From JAWKWH01 sp040830725 (GTDB lineage Bacteria > Pseudomonadota > Alphaproteobacteria > Rhizobiales > Rhizobiaceae), in the NCBI GenBank assembly GCA_040830725.1, contig JBFOMG010000020.1, positions 44,983 to 108,982 on the forward strand: a stretch of 64,000 bases of DNA, in the 5' to 3' direction. Every line of letters starts with the position of its first letter. Position 1 is the stretch's first letter. This document shows, in pieces, positions 7,501-15,595 of this stretch. The notes below the pieces were generated by a model that was not told the origin of the DNA, did no database searches, and saw nothing but the letters and a program-made list of their open reading frames with translations. The position numbers were made by a program, and so were the translations under genes.

Positions 7501-7540
7501 GCGTTTTTCGCTCTTTTGATTCCGCTTGAGCGAAAAACGC
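7501..7540. repeat. Perfect 13-bp inverted repeat between terminase and portal genes
   Basis: Arms GCGTTTTTCGCTC (7501-7513) and GAGCGAAAAACGC (7528-7540) are perfect complements around a 14-base loop. Related GCGTTTT words occur about 60 bases further on (7444-7460). It sits directly after the terminase stop. It resembles the short palindromic intergenic repeats of rhizobial genomes. A hairpin here could also mark an mRNA processing point. Confidence 0.75.
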
Positions 7541-7541
7541 C

Positions 7542-8885
7542 TTAATTGAAATCCCGGATGCGAGGTTCTGTCCCGCTCCCAAGCATCAATTCACTGATGG
7601 CCCACACGAGCGCGTCTACCCGATCCGGTGACCGCCCCCCGGACAACCCGCCAGGACCGAAGTCGCACATCTCGTCTTCGAGTTCCTCAAACCTGCCAGC
7701 ATGGCGAATTCGCCCCTGTTGATAGAGTGCGGCCACAGGCTCGGCGCGCAGCCATTTTCCGCGGCGCGCCCGGACCGGTTTGACCGGAACTTGCGGATCG
7801 ACAGACCGGATGACACACTCAACCATCTCACCACCCTGATTGACTTCGACAACCAGACAGTCGGCTCCCAGCCGGTGATAAAGTGCAATTGCCCGTGCGG
7901 CCCACGCTGCCGGTTTCAGTCCCTGCGCCGTATCGTCCGCCAGCACAACGCCGCAACCAGCCTCATCCAGTCCGGCCGCGACAATTCCGCAGGCATTTGA
8001 GAATTTGCCTGACGACGCCGGCGGATCGACGGCAACGACGATGCGGCCGATCTCTTTTCTGCCCATTCGGGCCGCCTTCTCCAGCATGTCGCGGTTCCAA
8101 TGCGCATCCTGGCGATCGCTGATCAGTTCGCCATTGATCTCCTGGCGGCCGAGCCGGGTTTTGCCGTATCGCTCATTGATCGCCGAGAGAAATCCCTCAG
8201 CCAGATTGGCGGCATTGTCGCCGGTTTTCATTTTCGTCACATCAACTGCCGGATCGGCAATAAGCCGTTTGAGCAATTTTATCGGCTTCGGCGTTGTGGT
8301 GATCAGCTGGCGCGGCCTTGTGCCAAGCCGTAGCCCGAATTGCAGCGTGTCGAAACAATCTTCGGCCAGCCGCCATTTGGCGAGCTCGTCGGCCCAGCCC
8401 GCCTCATATTGCGGGCCGCGCAGACCGTCGGGATGCTCCGACGAAAACGCTTGTGCAACCGCTCCGTTCGACCACAAAAGCCGTTTGCGGGTAACTTCAT
8501 AGCGTGGCCGGTCATGGCGGGCGATGCTGGCAATTCCCGACGGCCCGCCGATCATCACTTCGCGCACATCCGCGTAGGTTTCGCCGACCAGCGCAATCAG
8601 CCCGTAGCGCGACAGCGAGAATGGCGAAAATCCGCGTACCAGACCGTTGATCCATTCGGCCCCGAGACGGGTCTTGCCGGCGCCGCGGCCACCCAGGACC
8701 AGCCACGTGTCGCGAAGCGGCCTGAGTGGATACTGCGGTTCACGGGCTGAACCAAACCATTCACGAACGATCCAGCGCGGGTTGACCCTGGCCAGATTTT
8801 TCCTCGACCATCCGCTTTGCCAGTTCCGTAGCCAGTTCGACAATCCGGTCGTCAATTCTTCTGAGCGCGGCAGCAGTTCTGTCAT
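7542..8885 (-). CDS. GTA terminase large subunit g2
   Basis: The DNA packaging motor: an ATPase domain followed by an RNase H-like nuclease. Walker A GGRGAGKT lies at about residues 65-72, after DTWLVL. The middle carries GLRGPQYEAGWADELAKW, which includes the Walker B-like acidic pair. The nuclease part shows IVVAVDPPASSGK and, near the C-terminus, SPDRVDALVWAISELML. Length (447 residues) is normal. The ATG at 8883-8885 overlaps g1 by 125 bases; no better start lies before the Walker motif. GTA terminases package host DNA headfully, without a specific pac site. Confidence 0.92.
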   Translation of the reverse strand: MTELLPRSEELTTGLSNWLRNWQSGWSRKNLARVNPRWIVREWFGSAREPQYPLRPLRDTWLVLGGRGAGKTRLGAEWINGLVRGFSPFSLSRYGLIALVGETYADVREVMIGGPSGIASIARHDRPRYEVTRKRLLWSNGAVAQAFSSEHPDGLRGPQYEAGWADELAKWRLAEDCFDTLQFGLRLGTRPRQLITTTPKPIKLLKRLIADPAVDVTKMKTGDNAANLAEGFLSAINERYGKTRLGRQEINGELISDRQDAHWNRDMLEKAARMGRKEIGRIVVAVDPPASSGKFSNACGIVAAGLDEAGCGVVLADDTAQGLKPAAWAARAIALYHRLGADCLVVEVNQGGEMVECVIRSVDPQVPVKPVRARRGKWLRAEPVAALYQQGRIRHAGRFEELEDEMCDFGPGGLSGGRSPDRVDALVWAISELMLGSGTEPRIRDFN

Positions 8886-9246
8886 CACGATCCTTTGCGG
8901 ATTCTTGTTGTTCTTCATCAAGGCTCGCCAGTTCACCGAAGCGGTCCATCAGCCGGCTGAGCTGGGTGACGGCGTCAAGCCTGGTCTTGTTCCAGTCCCC
9001 CTTCTTGTCTGCGAGGCGGCGGGCCTCGGCCTCCATCCTCGGCAACACGTCCTGCGCAAACCGCGCCATGCGGCGGCGAACCGCTGCCGGCGCCAAGACA
9101 GGTTTTGGTTTCAGTCCCGATTTCTCGATATGCCGTGCGATGGTCTTTTCGTGCAGCCCGGCAAGTGCGGCTATTTCCTTTGCCGCTAAACCATGTTCAA
9201 CCACGGCGATGCGAATGGCATCGATGAATGGTGGATGATTACGCAT
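8761..9246 (-). CDS. GTA small terminase-like protein g1
   Basis: A 161-residue protein and the first gene of the cluster. Its N-terminal part, IRIAVVEHGLAAKEIAALAG followed by LHEKTIARHIEKSGLKP, looks like a helix-turn-helix. A helical, charged C-terminal part includes RLDAVTQLSRLMDRFGEL. RcGTA g1 is the small terminase partner of g2, and position and size agree. The ATG at 9244-9246 was preferred to a TTG at 9276 because GGAG lies upstream. A predicted promoter lies about 100 bases before it. Confidence 0.75.
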   Translation of the reverse strand: MRNHPPFIDAIRIAVVEHGLAAKEIAALAGLHEKTIARHIEKSGLKPKPVLAPAAVRRRMARFAQDVLPRMEAEARRLADKKGDWNKTRLDAVTQLSRLMDRFGELASLDEEQQESAKDRDDRTAAALRRIDDRIVELATELAKRMVEEKSGQGQPALDRS

Positions 9247-9342
9247 GCCATCGGTCTCCGGGCGTTTCAATTTCAAAGAAAAGGGCCGGAAGCGGCTGTT
9301 GCCGCAGCGCCGTCTCCGACGCAGTTTTCCGACCGTAGCTGA

Positions 9343-9371
9343 ACCCTACAGGATCACCGTTACGGTGTCAA
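9343..9371 (-). promoter_or_regulatory. Predicted GTA promoter with a palindrome in its spacer
   Basis: On the minus strand TTGACA (9366-9371) is followed after exactly 17 bases by TAGGGT (9343-9348), a weak -10. The spacer contains the perfect inverted repeat CACCG-TTA-CGGTG (9355-9367), which touches the -35 hexamer. The inferred transcript would start about 90 bases before the g1 ATG. The palindrome is well placed for a repressor or for regulated activation of the GTA operon. Confidence 0.5.
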
Positions 9372-9513
9372 GAATATTTTCCTATTTTTTGAAATTTGTT
9401 CTGTGACGAAGCGCACTGACGTCTGATGTGCCATTATTGTTGAATGTGGAGCGGAGACGACCCGCATTGCACCGACATTCGCAAATCAAGATGTCACCAC
9501 CGAGACAGCTAAA

Positions 9514-9528
9514 TTAACCGCAGCTAAG
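9514..9528. promoter_or_regulatory. CtrA-like site TTAA-N7-TAAG
   Basis: TTAA (9514-9517), seven bases, then TAAG (9525-9528) resembles the CtrA consensus TTAA-N7-TTAA. CAGCTAA is repeated at 15-base spacing around it. CtrA controls GTA genes in Rhodobacter, and cell-wall genes can also be targets. The match is imperfect and the site is nearer the PBP gene than the g1 promoter. Confidence 0.35.
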
Positions 9529-9634
9529 ATTTGATGTGCCAGAGCGGCCTGCCTCGGCTATATCAGGGTGGGCGCCTTGAATTTGCCGGGTTATTCGACC
9601 TAATGAGGCGTGGGAACGGAAGCGACCGTGGGCG

Positions 9635-11785
9635 ATGAAAAAACCGATCGATCCTAAGAAACGCAAGGGACCGAAGGCTTCGAAGCTGCTTGAGCTCGAT
9701 GCGTGGATCGATTCGACCCTTTATGAGCTCGGGTTCAAACTTGCCATCTTCTGGGAAAACCTGACTATCTTCTTCCGCCGATTCCGGGTGCGGGGTTGGC
9801 GGCGCGGCGTCTTCGAAGTTCTCAGCGAAGGCATGACACTGGGCGCGGCCGGGTCGGTTGTCATGCTGGCGCTGGCCATGCCGGCGTTTGAGGAAACTTC
9901 CAAGGACTGGCGCAACCAGGACGATTTCGCGGTCACCTTCCTCGACCGCTATGGCAACGAGATCGGCCAGCGCGGCATCATCCAGCGGGAATCAGTGCCT
10001 GTCGACGAATTGCCCGATCATGTGATCAAGACCGTTCTCGCCACCGAGGACCGGCGTTTTTTCGAACATTTCGGCATCGACTTTTTCGGTCTGGTGCGAG
10101 CCATGAACGAGAACGTCAAGGCGAACTCGGTGGTTCAGGGCGGCTCCACGATCACCCAGCAGCTGGCAAAAAACCTGTTCCTGTCAAACGAGCGCACGAT
10201 CGAGCGCAAGGTCAAGGAAGCCTTCCTGTCGGTCTGGCTGGAATGGAACCTGCCGAAGAAGGAAATCCTGCAGCTCTATCTCGACCGCGCCTATATGGGC
10301 GGCGGAACGTTCGGCATTGCCGCGGCCGCCGATTTCTACTTCGGAAAAAACCTGAAGGATGTGACGCTTGCGGAAGCAGCCATGCTGGCCGGACTTTTCA
10401 AGGCGCCGGCCAAATATGCTCCGCATATCAATCTGCCTGCGGCCCGTGCCCGCGCAAACGAAGTCCTGACAAATCTGGTGCAAGCCGAGTTCATGAGCGA
10501 GGGCCAGGTCGTGTCAGCCCGACGCCGGCCGGCTGATATTATCGACCGGGACAATGCTGACAGTCCCGACTATTTCCTGGACTGGGCCTTTGAGGAAGTG
10601 AAGCGGCTGGCGTCGCGTAACGGGCCGCGCGCCCTGATTGCCAGAACCACCATTGACCTGGATTTGCAGAAGGCTGCCGAAGAGTCGCTGGAGTTTCACC
10701 TGCTGCAGTTCGGCAAGGGCAAGGGCGTGCGGGAGGGTGCCATTGTCCTGATCGAAACCAATGGAGCGGTGCGCGCCATTGTCGGCGGCCGCGATTACGG
10801 GCGCAGCCAGTACAACCGCGCTACCCGTGCACTCAGACAGGCCGGTTCGTCATTCAAACCGTACGTCTATGCGACTGCGATGGAGAACGGCTTCACACCT
10901 GAATCGGTTATCAGCGACCGCCCGATCAGATGGGGAAGATGGGCGCCGCAGAACTACACGCGCGGCTATGCCGGACGGGTGAACCTGACACGCGCGCTCG
11001 TGAAGTCTTACAACACCGTCCCGGTCAGGCTTGCAAAGGACCATCTCGGCCTTGATCCGATCATAGAGAAAACCCGCGCCATGGGCGTCGAATCCGTTCT
11101 TAACGGCCACAAGACCCTGGTGCTTGGCACGTCGGGGATGACCGTTCTCGATCAGGCGACCGGATACTCGGTATTTGCCAATGGCGGCTATTCCGGCACG
11201 CGCCACGGTATCACCCAGTTGGTGAGCCGCTCGGGCCAGACCATTTATGATCACGCTGCGGACGCACCCGAGCCGGTGCGTGTGCTGTCGCCCGAAGCCA
11301 CCCTGGCGATGAACACCATCCTGTCACAGGTACCCGAATGGGGAACCGGCAGGCGCGCAGCGCTGTCCATGACAAAAGCCGCCGGCAAAACCGGCACCGG
11401 ACAGGCGTATCGCGATGCCTGGTTTGTTGGATACACCGGTAACTACGTGGCAGCCGTGTGGATGGGCAATGACGATTTCACCCCCACCCGCCGCTTGACC
11501 GGTGGATCGCTGCCAGCGATGACTTGGCAGCGTTTGATGGATTTTGCTCATCAGAATGTCGAACTGAAACCCATTCCCGGAATTGCCCAGCCGATCGTCG
11601 ACAATGCGGTCGCTTCGACGGAAGCGGAACTGACACCGGACGAGCGGGTGCGCAGAAACCGCCCGAAAACCCTCTCGGCGGCAACCTCGAAAGTGCTTAC
11701 AGCTCTCTCGGAAAAGTTCTCCCAGGCTCCGGTCATCGATCCGCCGGCCCGCTCGACGAAGGTTTCCGCGCTCAGCGAAGAGTGA
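9635..11785 (+). CDS. Class A penicillin-binding protein (PBP1A-type transglycosylase/transpeptidase)
   Basis: This 716-residue bifunctional enzyme polymerises glycan strands and cross-links peptides in the periplasm. A basic cytoplasmic tail (MKKPIDPKKRKGPKASK) precedes one membrane segment (GAAGSVVMLALAMPAF, about 70-90). The GT51 domain shows LATEDRRFFEHFGIDFFG with its catalytic Glu, then QGGSTITQQLAKNLFL and RKVKEAFLSVWLE. The transpeptidase domain shows the SxxK motif in AGSSFKPYVYA (about 410), SYN in VKSYNTVPVRLA, and KTGTGQAYRDAWFVGYT. The C-terminus is a short disordered tail. It is divergent from the GTA cluster. Confidence 0.93.
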   Translation: MKKPIDPKKRKGPKASKLLELDAWIDSTLYELGFKLAIFWENLTIFFRRFRVRGWRRGVFEVLSEGMTLGAAGSVVMLALAMPAFEETSKDWRNQDDFAVTFLDRYGNEIGQRGIIQRESVPVDELPDHVIKTVLATEDRRFFEHFGIDFFGLVRAMNENVKANSVVQGGSTITQQLAKNLFLSNERTIERKVKEAFLSVWLEWNLPKKEILQLYLDRAYMGGGTFGIAAAADFYFGKNLKDVTLAEAAMLAGLFKAPAKYAPHINLPAARARANEVLTNLVQAEFMSEGQVVSARRRPADIIDRDNADSPDYFLDWAFEEVKRLASRNGPRALIARTTIDLDLQKAAEESLEFHLLQFGKGKGVREGAIVLIETNGAVRAIVGGRDYGRSQYNRATRALRQAGSSFKPYVYATAMENGFTPESVISDRPIRWGRWAPQNYTRGYAGRVNLTRALVKSYNTVPVRLAKDHLGLDPIIEKTRAMGVESVLNGHKTLVLGTSGMTVLDQATGYSVFANGGYSGTRHGITQLVSRSGQTIYDHAADAPEPVRVLSPEATLAMNTILSQVPEWGTGRRAALSMTKAAGKTGTGQAYRDAWFVGYTGNYVAAVWMGNDDFTPTRRLTGGSLPAMTWQRLMDFAHQNVELKPIPGIAQPIVDNAVASTEAELTPDERVRRNRPKTLSAATSKVLTALSEKFSQAPVIDPPARSTKVSALSEE

Positions 11786-11902
11786 CGAACCGAAACCAGC
11801 TGTTTGTTTGAAGTCCAAAGTCATCTCCACAAACGATGCTTGAACAAGTTGCGCGATCGAACCTCTTTGCGATAAGCGGGGTGCCTCGAGGATGCGGACA
11901 CC

Positions 11903-12490
11903 ATGTTGCGAACCATAGCCCTGACGCTGATATTCCTGCTGATTTCATTGGGAGGCGGTATTTCAAGCGTATGGTACACGCTGAACGCAAATGTCGGCTT
12001 TGGAGCGATCCGGATCGGCGTGTGGACGGCATTTCCCCAAGAAGGTTCTAACGATGCCGACCCATACTCCGTTGCGAGACGGGCCCGGGATGCCAAATTG
12101 CCACTAGGCCGAGCCGTGGGCTTGTCATTTTTCGCCAATACCGATTCTGACGGGCAAACGCTGTCTGGACAATGTAATTACCAATTGGTCGGCAATGTTC
12201 CGCAGGCGCGATTCTGGACCATATATCCGGCGAGCCCATCGCTTGAGCCCCTGAAAACTTCTGCCTATCGCAATGCGGTATTGCACTCGCAACAATTGTT
12301 GCGCAGGCAAGACAGTTCATTTGTCATTTCGATCGGTCCGGATCCGGCCGCAGGTAATTGGATAAGTGTCACCCAACCCAATCAGATGGTGTTCGTACTT
12401 ACGCTTTACGATACGCAGATAGCCAGCACTGTCGCGTCGGCGGAACGCGAATTTCCCGCGATCGTCAATGTTGGGTGCCGCGATGAGTAG
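11903..12490 (+). CDS. Membrane-anchored DUF1214 family protein
   Basis: A 195-residue protein with an N-terminal membrane anchor (ALTLIFLLISLGGGISSVWY) and an exported domain. The motifs ARDAKLPLGRAVGLSFFANT and DGQTLSGQCNYQLVG, then ARFWTIYP, match the DUF1214 proteins of rhizobia. In these genomes a DUF1214 protein is usually encoded next to a DUF1254 partner, as here, where the next gene overlaps it by eight bases. Function is unknown; the pair is probably exported to the periplasm. Confidence 0.8.
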   Translation: MLRTIALTLIFLLISLGGGISSVWYTLNANVGFGAIRIGVWTAFPQEGSNDADPYSVARRARDAKLPLGRAVGLSFFANTDSDGQTLSGQCNYQLVGNVPQARFWTIYPASPSLEPLKTSAYRNAVLHSQQLLRRQDSSFVISIGPDPAAGNWISVTQPNQMVFVLTLYDTQIASTVASAEREFPAIVNVGCRDE

Positions 12491-13022
12491 GACAATCTAC
12501 ACCATCCTTCTCGGTCTCGTCGGCGCAGCGGTGGTTCATCTTGCCGTGTTGCTCTTGGTGCCGATCTATTCCGAGCGGGACGCCTGGTCCCGACTCAGTG
12601 AACGCGCACCGCTTTTTGCCCTCTCGCCGATTACCGGTCCTGACGGCACATTGTTCTCCAGGGCCGCAGATCCGTTGTTGACGGCAGCCGCCTGCCGTTT
12701 CGCCCTCGGAACCGGCATTGCGCGCGTTGCAGCCGCAGGCACCGTGCCCTATTGGGCCGTCTCGGTGCATGACAGATTTGGGCAGGAAATCTACAGCTTC
12801 AATGACAGAACCGCGACTGACCGCCAGCTTGATGTCGTCATCGCCTCGCCTGCGCAAATGGTCGAGTTGCGCAAGGAATTGCCGGAAGAATATGAGAACT
12901 CGGTTTTCGTGGAAACGGATCAGCGAGAGGGTATCGTAGTCGTGCGCGCTTTCGTGCCGGATCAAAGCTGGTCTGGCGTGGTCAGCAGTTTCATTGAGAG
13001 TGCCGCCTGCCGACAGGAATGA
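12483..13022 (+). CDS. Membrane-anchored DUF1254-type protein
   Basis: A 179-residue protein with one N-terminal hydrophobic segment (IYTILLGLVGAAVVHLAVLL) and a soluble domain with PLLTAAACRFALGTGIARV and VPYWAVSVHDRFGQEIYSFN. This agrees with the short DUF1254 proteins that accompany DUF1214 in Hyphomicrobiales. The ATG at 12483 overlaps the end of the preceding gene, so the two are probably co-translated. No enzyme motif is visible and the role is unknown. Confidence 0.78.
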   Translation: MSRTIYTILLGLVGAAVVHLAVLLLVPIYSERDAWSRLSERAPLFALSPITGPDGTLFSRAADPLLTAAACRFALGTGIARVAAAGTVPYWAVSVHDRFGQEIYSFNDRTATDRQLDVVIASPAQMVELRKELPEEYENSVFVETDQREGIVVVRAFVPDQSWSGVVSSFIESAACRQE

Positions 13023-13053
13023 ACTGCGGTTGTGACCTGAATCGGAGCACTGA

Positions 13054-13257
13054 TCAAAAATCAGGCTTGTACCGGGCCTTCCCGTTGGCCGAGACAGCAG
13101 TCTTGCCATCTTTACCGGCAGTCAAAGATTTCTTGTCTGTCAGGCGTTCGTATCGAACACCGGGAAACGGAATAACCGATCCTGTTTTGCCGGACTTCGG
13201 CCGTTTATTTGATACTCGCCTGCCGGCAAGGGTGAATGTCAGTATCGTGGCCATCAC
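13054..13257 (-). CDS. Small basic protein of unknown function
   Basis: A 67-residue basic protein, MMATILTFTLAGRRVSNKRP through SVIPFPGVRYERL. It is convergent with the DUF1254 gene and divergent from DUF2336. The Pro-rich IPFPGVRYER stretch resembles small conserved proteins of rhizobia, which is the main reason for listing it. No membrane segment or known domain is visible. It could be a chance frame, but no other gene occupies this space. Confidence 0.5.
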   Translation of the reverse strand: MMATILTFTLAGRRVSNKRPKSGKTGSVIPFPGVRYERLTDKKSLTAGKDGKTAVSANGKARYKPDF

Positions 13258-13341
13258 TCGGACCTCTCCCCGAAAGTTGCCTGATGCCCAGGGATGGGCG
13301 TTTTACTCGACACATTCGGTTCCGATTACCGCACTCTACGG

Positions 13342-13356
13342 TTAACAGGTTGCTAA
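13342..13356. promoter_or_regulatory. CtrA-like site TTAA-N7-CTAA
   Basis: TTAA (13342-13345), seven bases (caggttg), then CTAA (13353-13356) matches the CtrA consensus TTAA-N7-TTAA at seven of eight positions. It lies about 60-75 bases before the DUF2336 start and also faces the divergent small gene. A second TTAA follows at 13367. Confidence 0.45.
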
Positions 13357-13416
13357 TACATCGCCGTTAAATTGAATAAAATCGCGTTAGAACCCGGTTA
13401 TTGCCGTATTTCCGGC

Positions 13417-14352
13417 ATGGACTGTGTTTGTGTAGCAAGTGTGAGTGTTTTGTCCGTGTGGTCGATTTCCTCAGTTGAATTCCGTCAAATCGAATCCCGG
13501 CGCGCAGAACCGGCGCCCGGTGAAAACGTCTTCCGGGCAGCAATTTCTGCCTTTTGCTCGCTGACGAGACCCACACGACGAGAACTTGCCCAGCTCGACG
13601 ATCTTGCGCTTCCCTTGGTTGACGGCGTATCTGCGGAGGCAAGGCGGTATGCTGCGGCGGCCCTTTCAGAATGTGAACATGCACCGCACCAGCTCGTCAG
13701 ACGCCTGGCCGGCGACGCACCGGATATTGCAGCACCGTTGTTGATGCGCTCAAAAGTGTTGCGCGATGTCGACCTTATTTCGCTGATTGCCAATTGCGGT
13801 ATTGCACATGCTCGCGCCATTGCCAGGCGTTCCGATCTCATCAAACCGATCCATGACCTGTTGACCGCGCTCAACGATCCCGAAGTCAATCGCTTGCGGG
13901 AAATTGCCCTTGGTGTCCACGAGAGCCAGCAAGGGCCGGCCCGCGGCGAGTTGGCAGCCCAGGCAAGACAAAAACTGCGTACGATGATGCGCCCGGCCGA
14001 AACCAAAACCTATCACCAGGGTCTTCGCGATTCTGCGCTTTCCGGACGGCCCGGACTATTTCAAACAGCCCTTGCTGACGCGCTTGGATTGGAGTTCGCC
14101 ACAGTCAAACGCATCACGGAAGATGAGCGGTTGACCGATTTTGCCATCGCCTTGAAGGCGCTGGATGCGAGTGAGGAACTGGCGTTTTTGCTGGTTTCCG
14201 CATTGCGGCCCGATGCGTTCACGGAGACCGAAGATATCCGATGGTTCCTGTCAAGGTATGAGGCGTTGGTGGAAGACAGAGCCCGCGAAACCATCCGCCG
14301 GTGGAAAGTCAGCGACAACGCCATCCGGCCGGTTCAGGCCGAGGCATCTTGA
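13417..14352 (+). CDS. DUF2336 domain protein
   Basis: A 311-residue soluble helical protein of the DUF2336 family, typical of alphaproteobacteria and of unknown role. Diagnostic blocks are ISAFCSLTRPTRRELAQLDD and LALPLVDGVSAEARRYAAAA, followed by LMRSKVLRDVDLISLI. HEAT-like helical repeats follow. The ATG at 13417 was chosen; a TTG at 13372 in the same frame is possible. A CtrA-like box lies upstream, and an imperfect 21-base inverted repeat separates its 3' end from the convergent DUF1491 gene. Confidence 0.82.
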   Translation: MDCVCVASVSVLSVWSISSVEFRQIESRRAEPAPGENVFRAAISAFCSLTRPTRRELAQLDDLALPLVDGVSAEARRYAAAALSECEHAPHQLVRRLAGDAPDIAAPLLMRSKVLRDVDLISLIANCGIAHARAIARRSDLIKPIHDLLTALNDPEVNRLREIALGVHESQQGPARGELAAQARQKLRTMMRPAETKTYHQGLRDSALSGRPGLFQTALADALGLEFATVKRITEDERLTDFAIALKALDASEELAFLLVSALRPDAFTETEDIRWFLSRYEALVEDRARETIRRWKVSDNAIRPVQAEAS

Positions 14353-14365
14353 GGCGTCCCGGCCA

Positions 14366-14422
14366 GAGCTTTTTTTGATCCCTTCGGAGCCATGCTGTTT
14401 GCCGAATGGGTCAAAACAGCTC
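14366..14422. repeat. Imperfect inverted repeat between convergent genes
   Basis: GAGCTTTTTTTGATCC plus CTTCGG (14366-14387) and its near-complement ending in AAAACAGCTC (14402-14422) form an inverted repeat of about 21 bases with a few mismatches. It fills the space between two convergent stop codons. It may serve as a two-way terminator or be a copy of a rhizobial palindromic intergenic repeat. Confidence 0.5.
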
Positions 14423-14431
14423 CAGGCTCTG

Positions 14432-14776
14432 TTACTGCTCGAGGGTGACCAGATCAGATATCGCCAGTGATCCCGGCTCAATTTCCACAATCCACGCATC
14501 GGGATCGAATCGTGTTTCCTTTTCGAGTTTCGCATCGATCTCGCTTTGATTTGAAGACTGAAGCGATAAACAAAAACAGCGCTCATCCGGTTTCGCTTCT
14601 TCATAGAAAGACTGCGCAGCAGGAACCAGCAACGTAACCTCGCCATCCCTCGCGCGGCTCGTGATGATAATCGCACCTGCTTCGCTGTTTCCGCGCCGGA
14701 CAATCGCGCCAAACCCGCCGCTGCCCGAAACACGGCGCAACAGTGCGGATACAAACATGTCGGACGTCAGACGCAT
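14432..14776 (-). CDS. DUF1491 family protein
   Basis: A 114-residue protein starting MRLTSDMFVSALLRRVSGSG, with GAIVRRGNSEAGAIII and a C-terminal RFDPDAWIVEIE. These are the signatures of DUF1491, a small cytosolic family conserved in alphaproteobacteria and of unknown function. The position next to a peptidoglycan-binding gene and a DivJ-like kinase is familiar from rhizobial chromosomes. The three genes share a strand, with about 40 bases between this and the next, and may be one unit. Confidence 0.85.
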   Translation of the reverse strand: MRLTSDMFVSALLRRVSGSGGFGAIVRRGNSEAGAIIITSRARDGEVTLLVPAAQSFYEEAKPDERCFCLSLQSSNQSEIDAKLEKETRFDPDAWIVEIEPGSLAISDLVTLEQ

Positions 14777-14815
14777 GGATCGATCCGGATGCGGACAAAT
14801 ATCAACGGCTTGCGC

Positions 14816-15595
14816 TCAGCCAGTCAGGCCCAGTTCGCGCATCTTGGACAAAACCGCTTCGCTGGCTTCCCCTGTGGGTTCAAGTCCAAACAGAACCTGG
14901 AATTCGCGAATCGCTTCCCTGGTCTTCGGGCCGGTTATGCCATCGATCTCGATATGATCATTGCCAAACGCCCGCAAACCCGCCTGAACGCGCACGACCG
15001 TCGAACCGCGTACCGCTTTATTCGATGTTCCGTCTTCACTGGTGTTTGGGTCGGGACGCAGCACCGGAACCGGAGCCGCCGAATTTCGCGTTTCATCGGG
15101 CTTGGCACCCAACTCACCCAGCAGCTCATTGTCAATTTCGTCGGTCGCCTGCAACCCCATAATCCGGCGATAGTTGCGAATCGCATCCCGCGTTTTCGGA
15201 CCGGCCACCCCGTCAATTGATCCGGTATACAGATTGAGATCGCTGAGCACGGTCTGCACCTTTTGCACAACCGGGTCGCCGGGCGCAGGCGCTACAGATT
15301 CCCGGTCTATTCTGATGGTCGTTTCAAGCTCTTCAGAAATCGTGTTCGGCAGTCTTGAATCGATCTCGGCAGGAGCTTCGAAATTCAACAAGCGCGTCGG
15401 GAAAATCGCCGCTGGATGGCCATGCGGTTGATACCAAAGCGCATTGGCCGAAACGAAAAACATTGTCAGCAGGAATGCAGTCATGCCGCCTACCAGCACA
15501 GGGTTCTGCGCGACGAGAGCTGCACCGCCGTGGATCATGCGTTGTGGCACCGGTTGGCTGGCAGCTTTCTTACGCCTGCTTGCGCGCCGTTTCAT
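14816..15595 (-). CDS. Membrane-anchored protein with two peptidoglycan-binding domains
   Basis: A 259-residue protein. A basic cytoplasmic N-terminus (MKRRASRRKKAAS) precedes one membrane segment (VLVGGMTAFLLTMFFVSANA). Two PG_binding_1 repeats follow: SDLNLYTGSIDGVAGPKTRD near residue 130 and DHIEIDGITGPKTREAIREF near 225. Each has the usual DG..GP.T..AI..(Y/F) core. It is probably anchored in the inner membrane and bound to cell wall. The start at 15595 overlaps the end of the upstream kinase gene by 26 bases, which suggests coupled expression. Confidence 0.85.
   Translation of the reverse strand: MKRRASRRKKAASQPVPQRMIHGGAALVAQNPVLVGGMTAFLLTMFFVSANALWYQPHGHPAAIFPTRLLNFEAPAEIDSRLPNTISEELETTIRIDRESVAPAPGDPVVQKVQTVLSDLNLYTGSIDGVAGPKTRDAIRNYRRIMGLQATDEIDNELLGELGAKPDETRNSAAPVPVLRPDPNTSEDGTSNKAVRGSTVVRVQAGLRAFGNDHIEIDGITGPKTREAIREFQVLFGLEPTGEASEAVLSKMRELGLTG

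Larger units (their letters stand above)
9277..9634. other. Intergenic control region between divergent GTA cluster and PBP gene
   Basis: This 358-base stretch separates the divergent g1 and penicillin-binding protein genes. It holds the predicted GTA promoter and palindrome (9343-9371) and an AT-rich stretch at 9369-9400. It also has a direct repeat of CAGCTAA (9506-9512 and 9521-9527) around a CtrA-like TTAA word. I see no ORF or RNA gene in it. Confidence 0.6.

Noticed and set aside
1..9276. Complete prophage
   Set aside because: The gene order and sizes are those of a GTA cluster, and there is no integrase, repressor, lysis cassette or attachment site in view.
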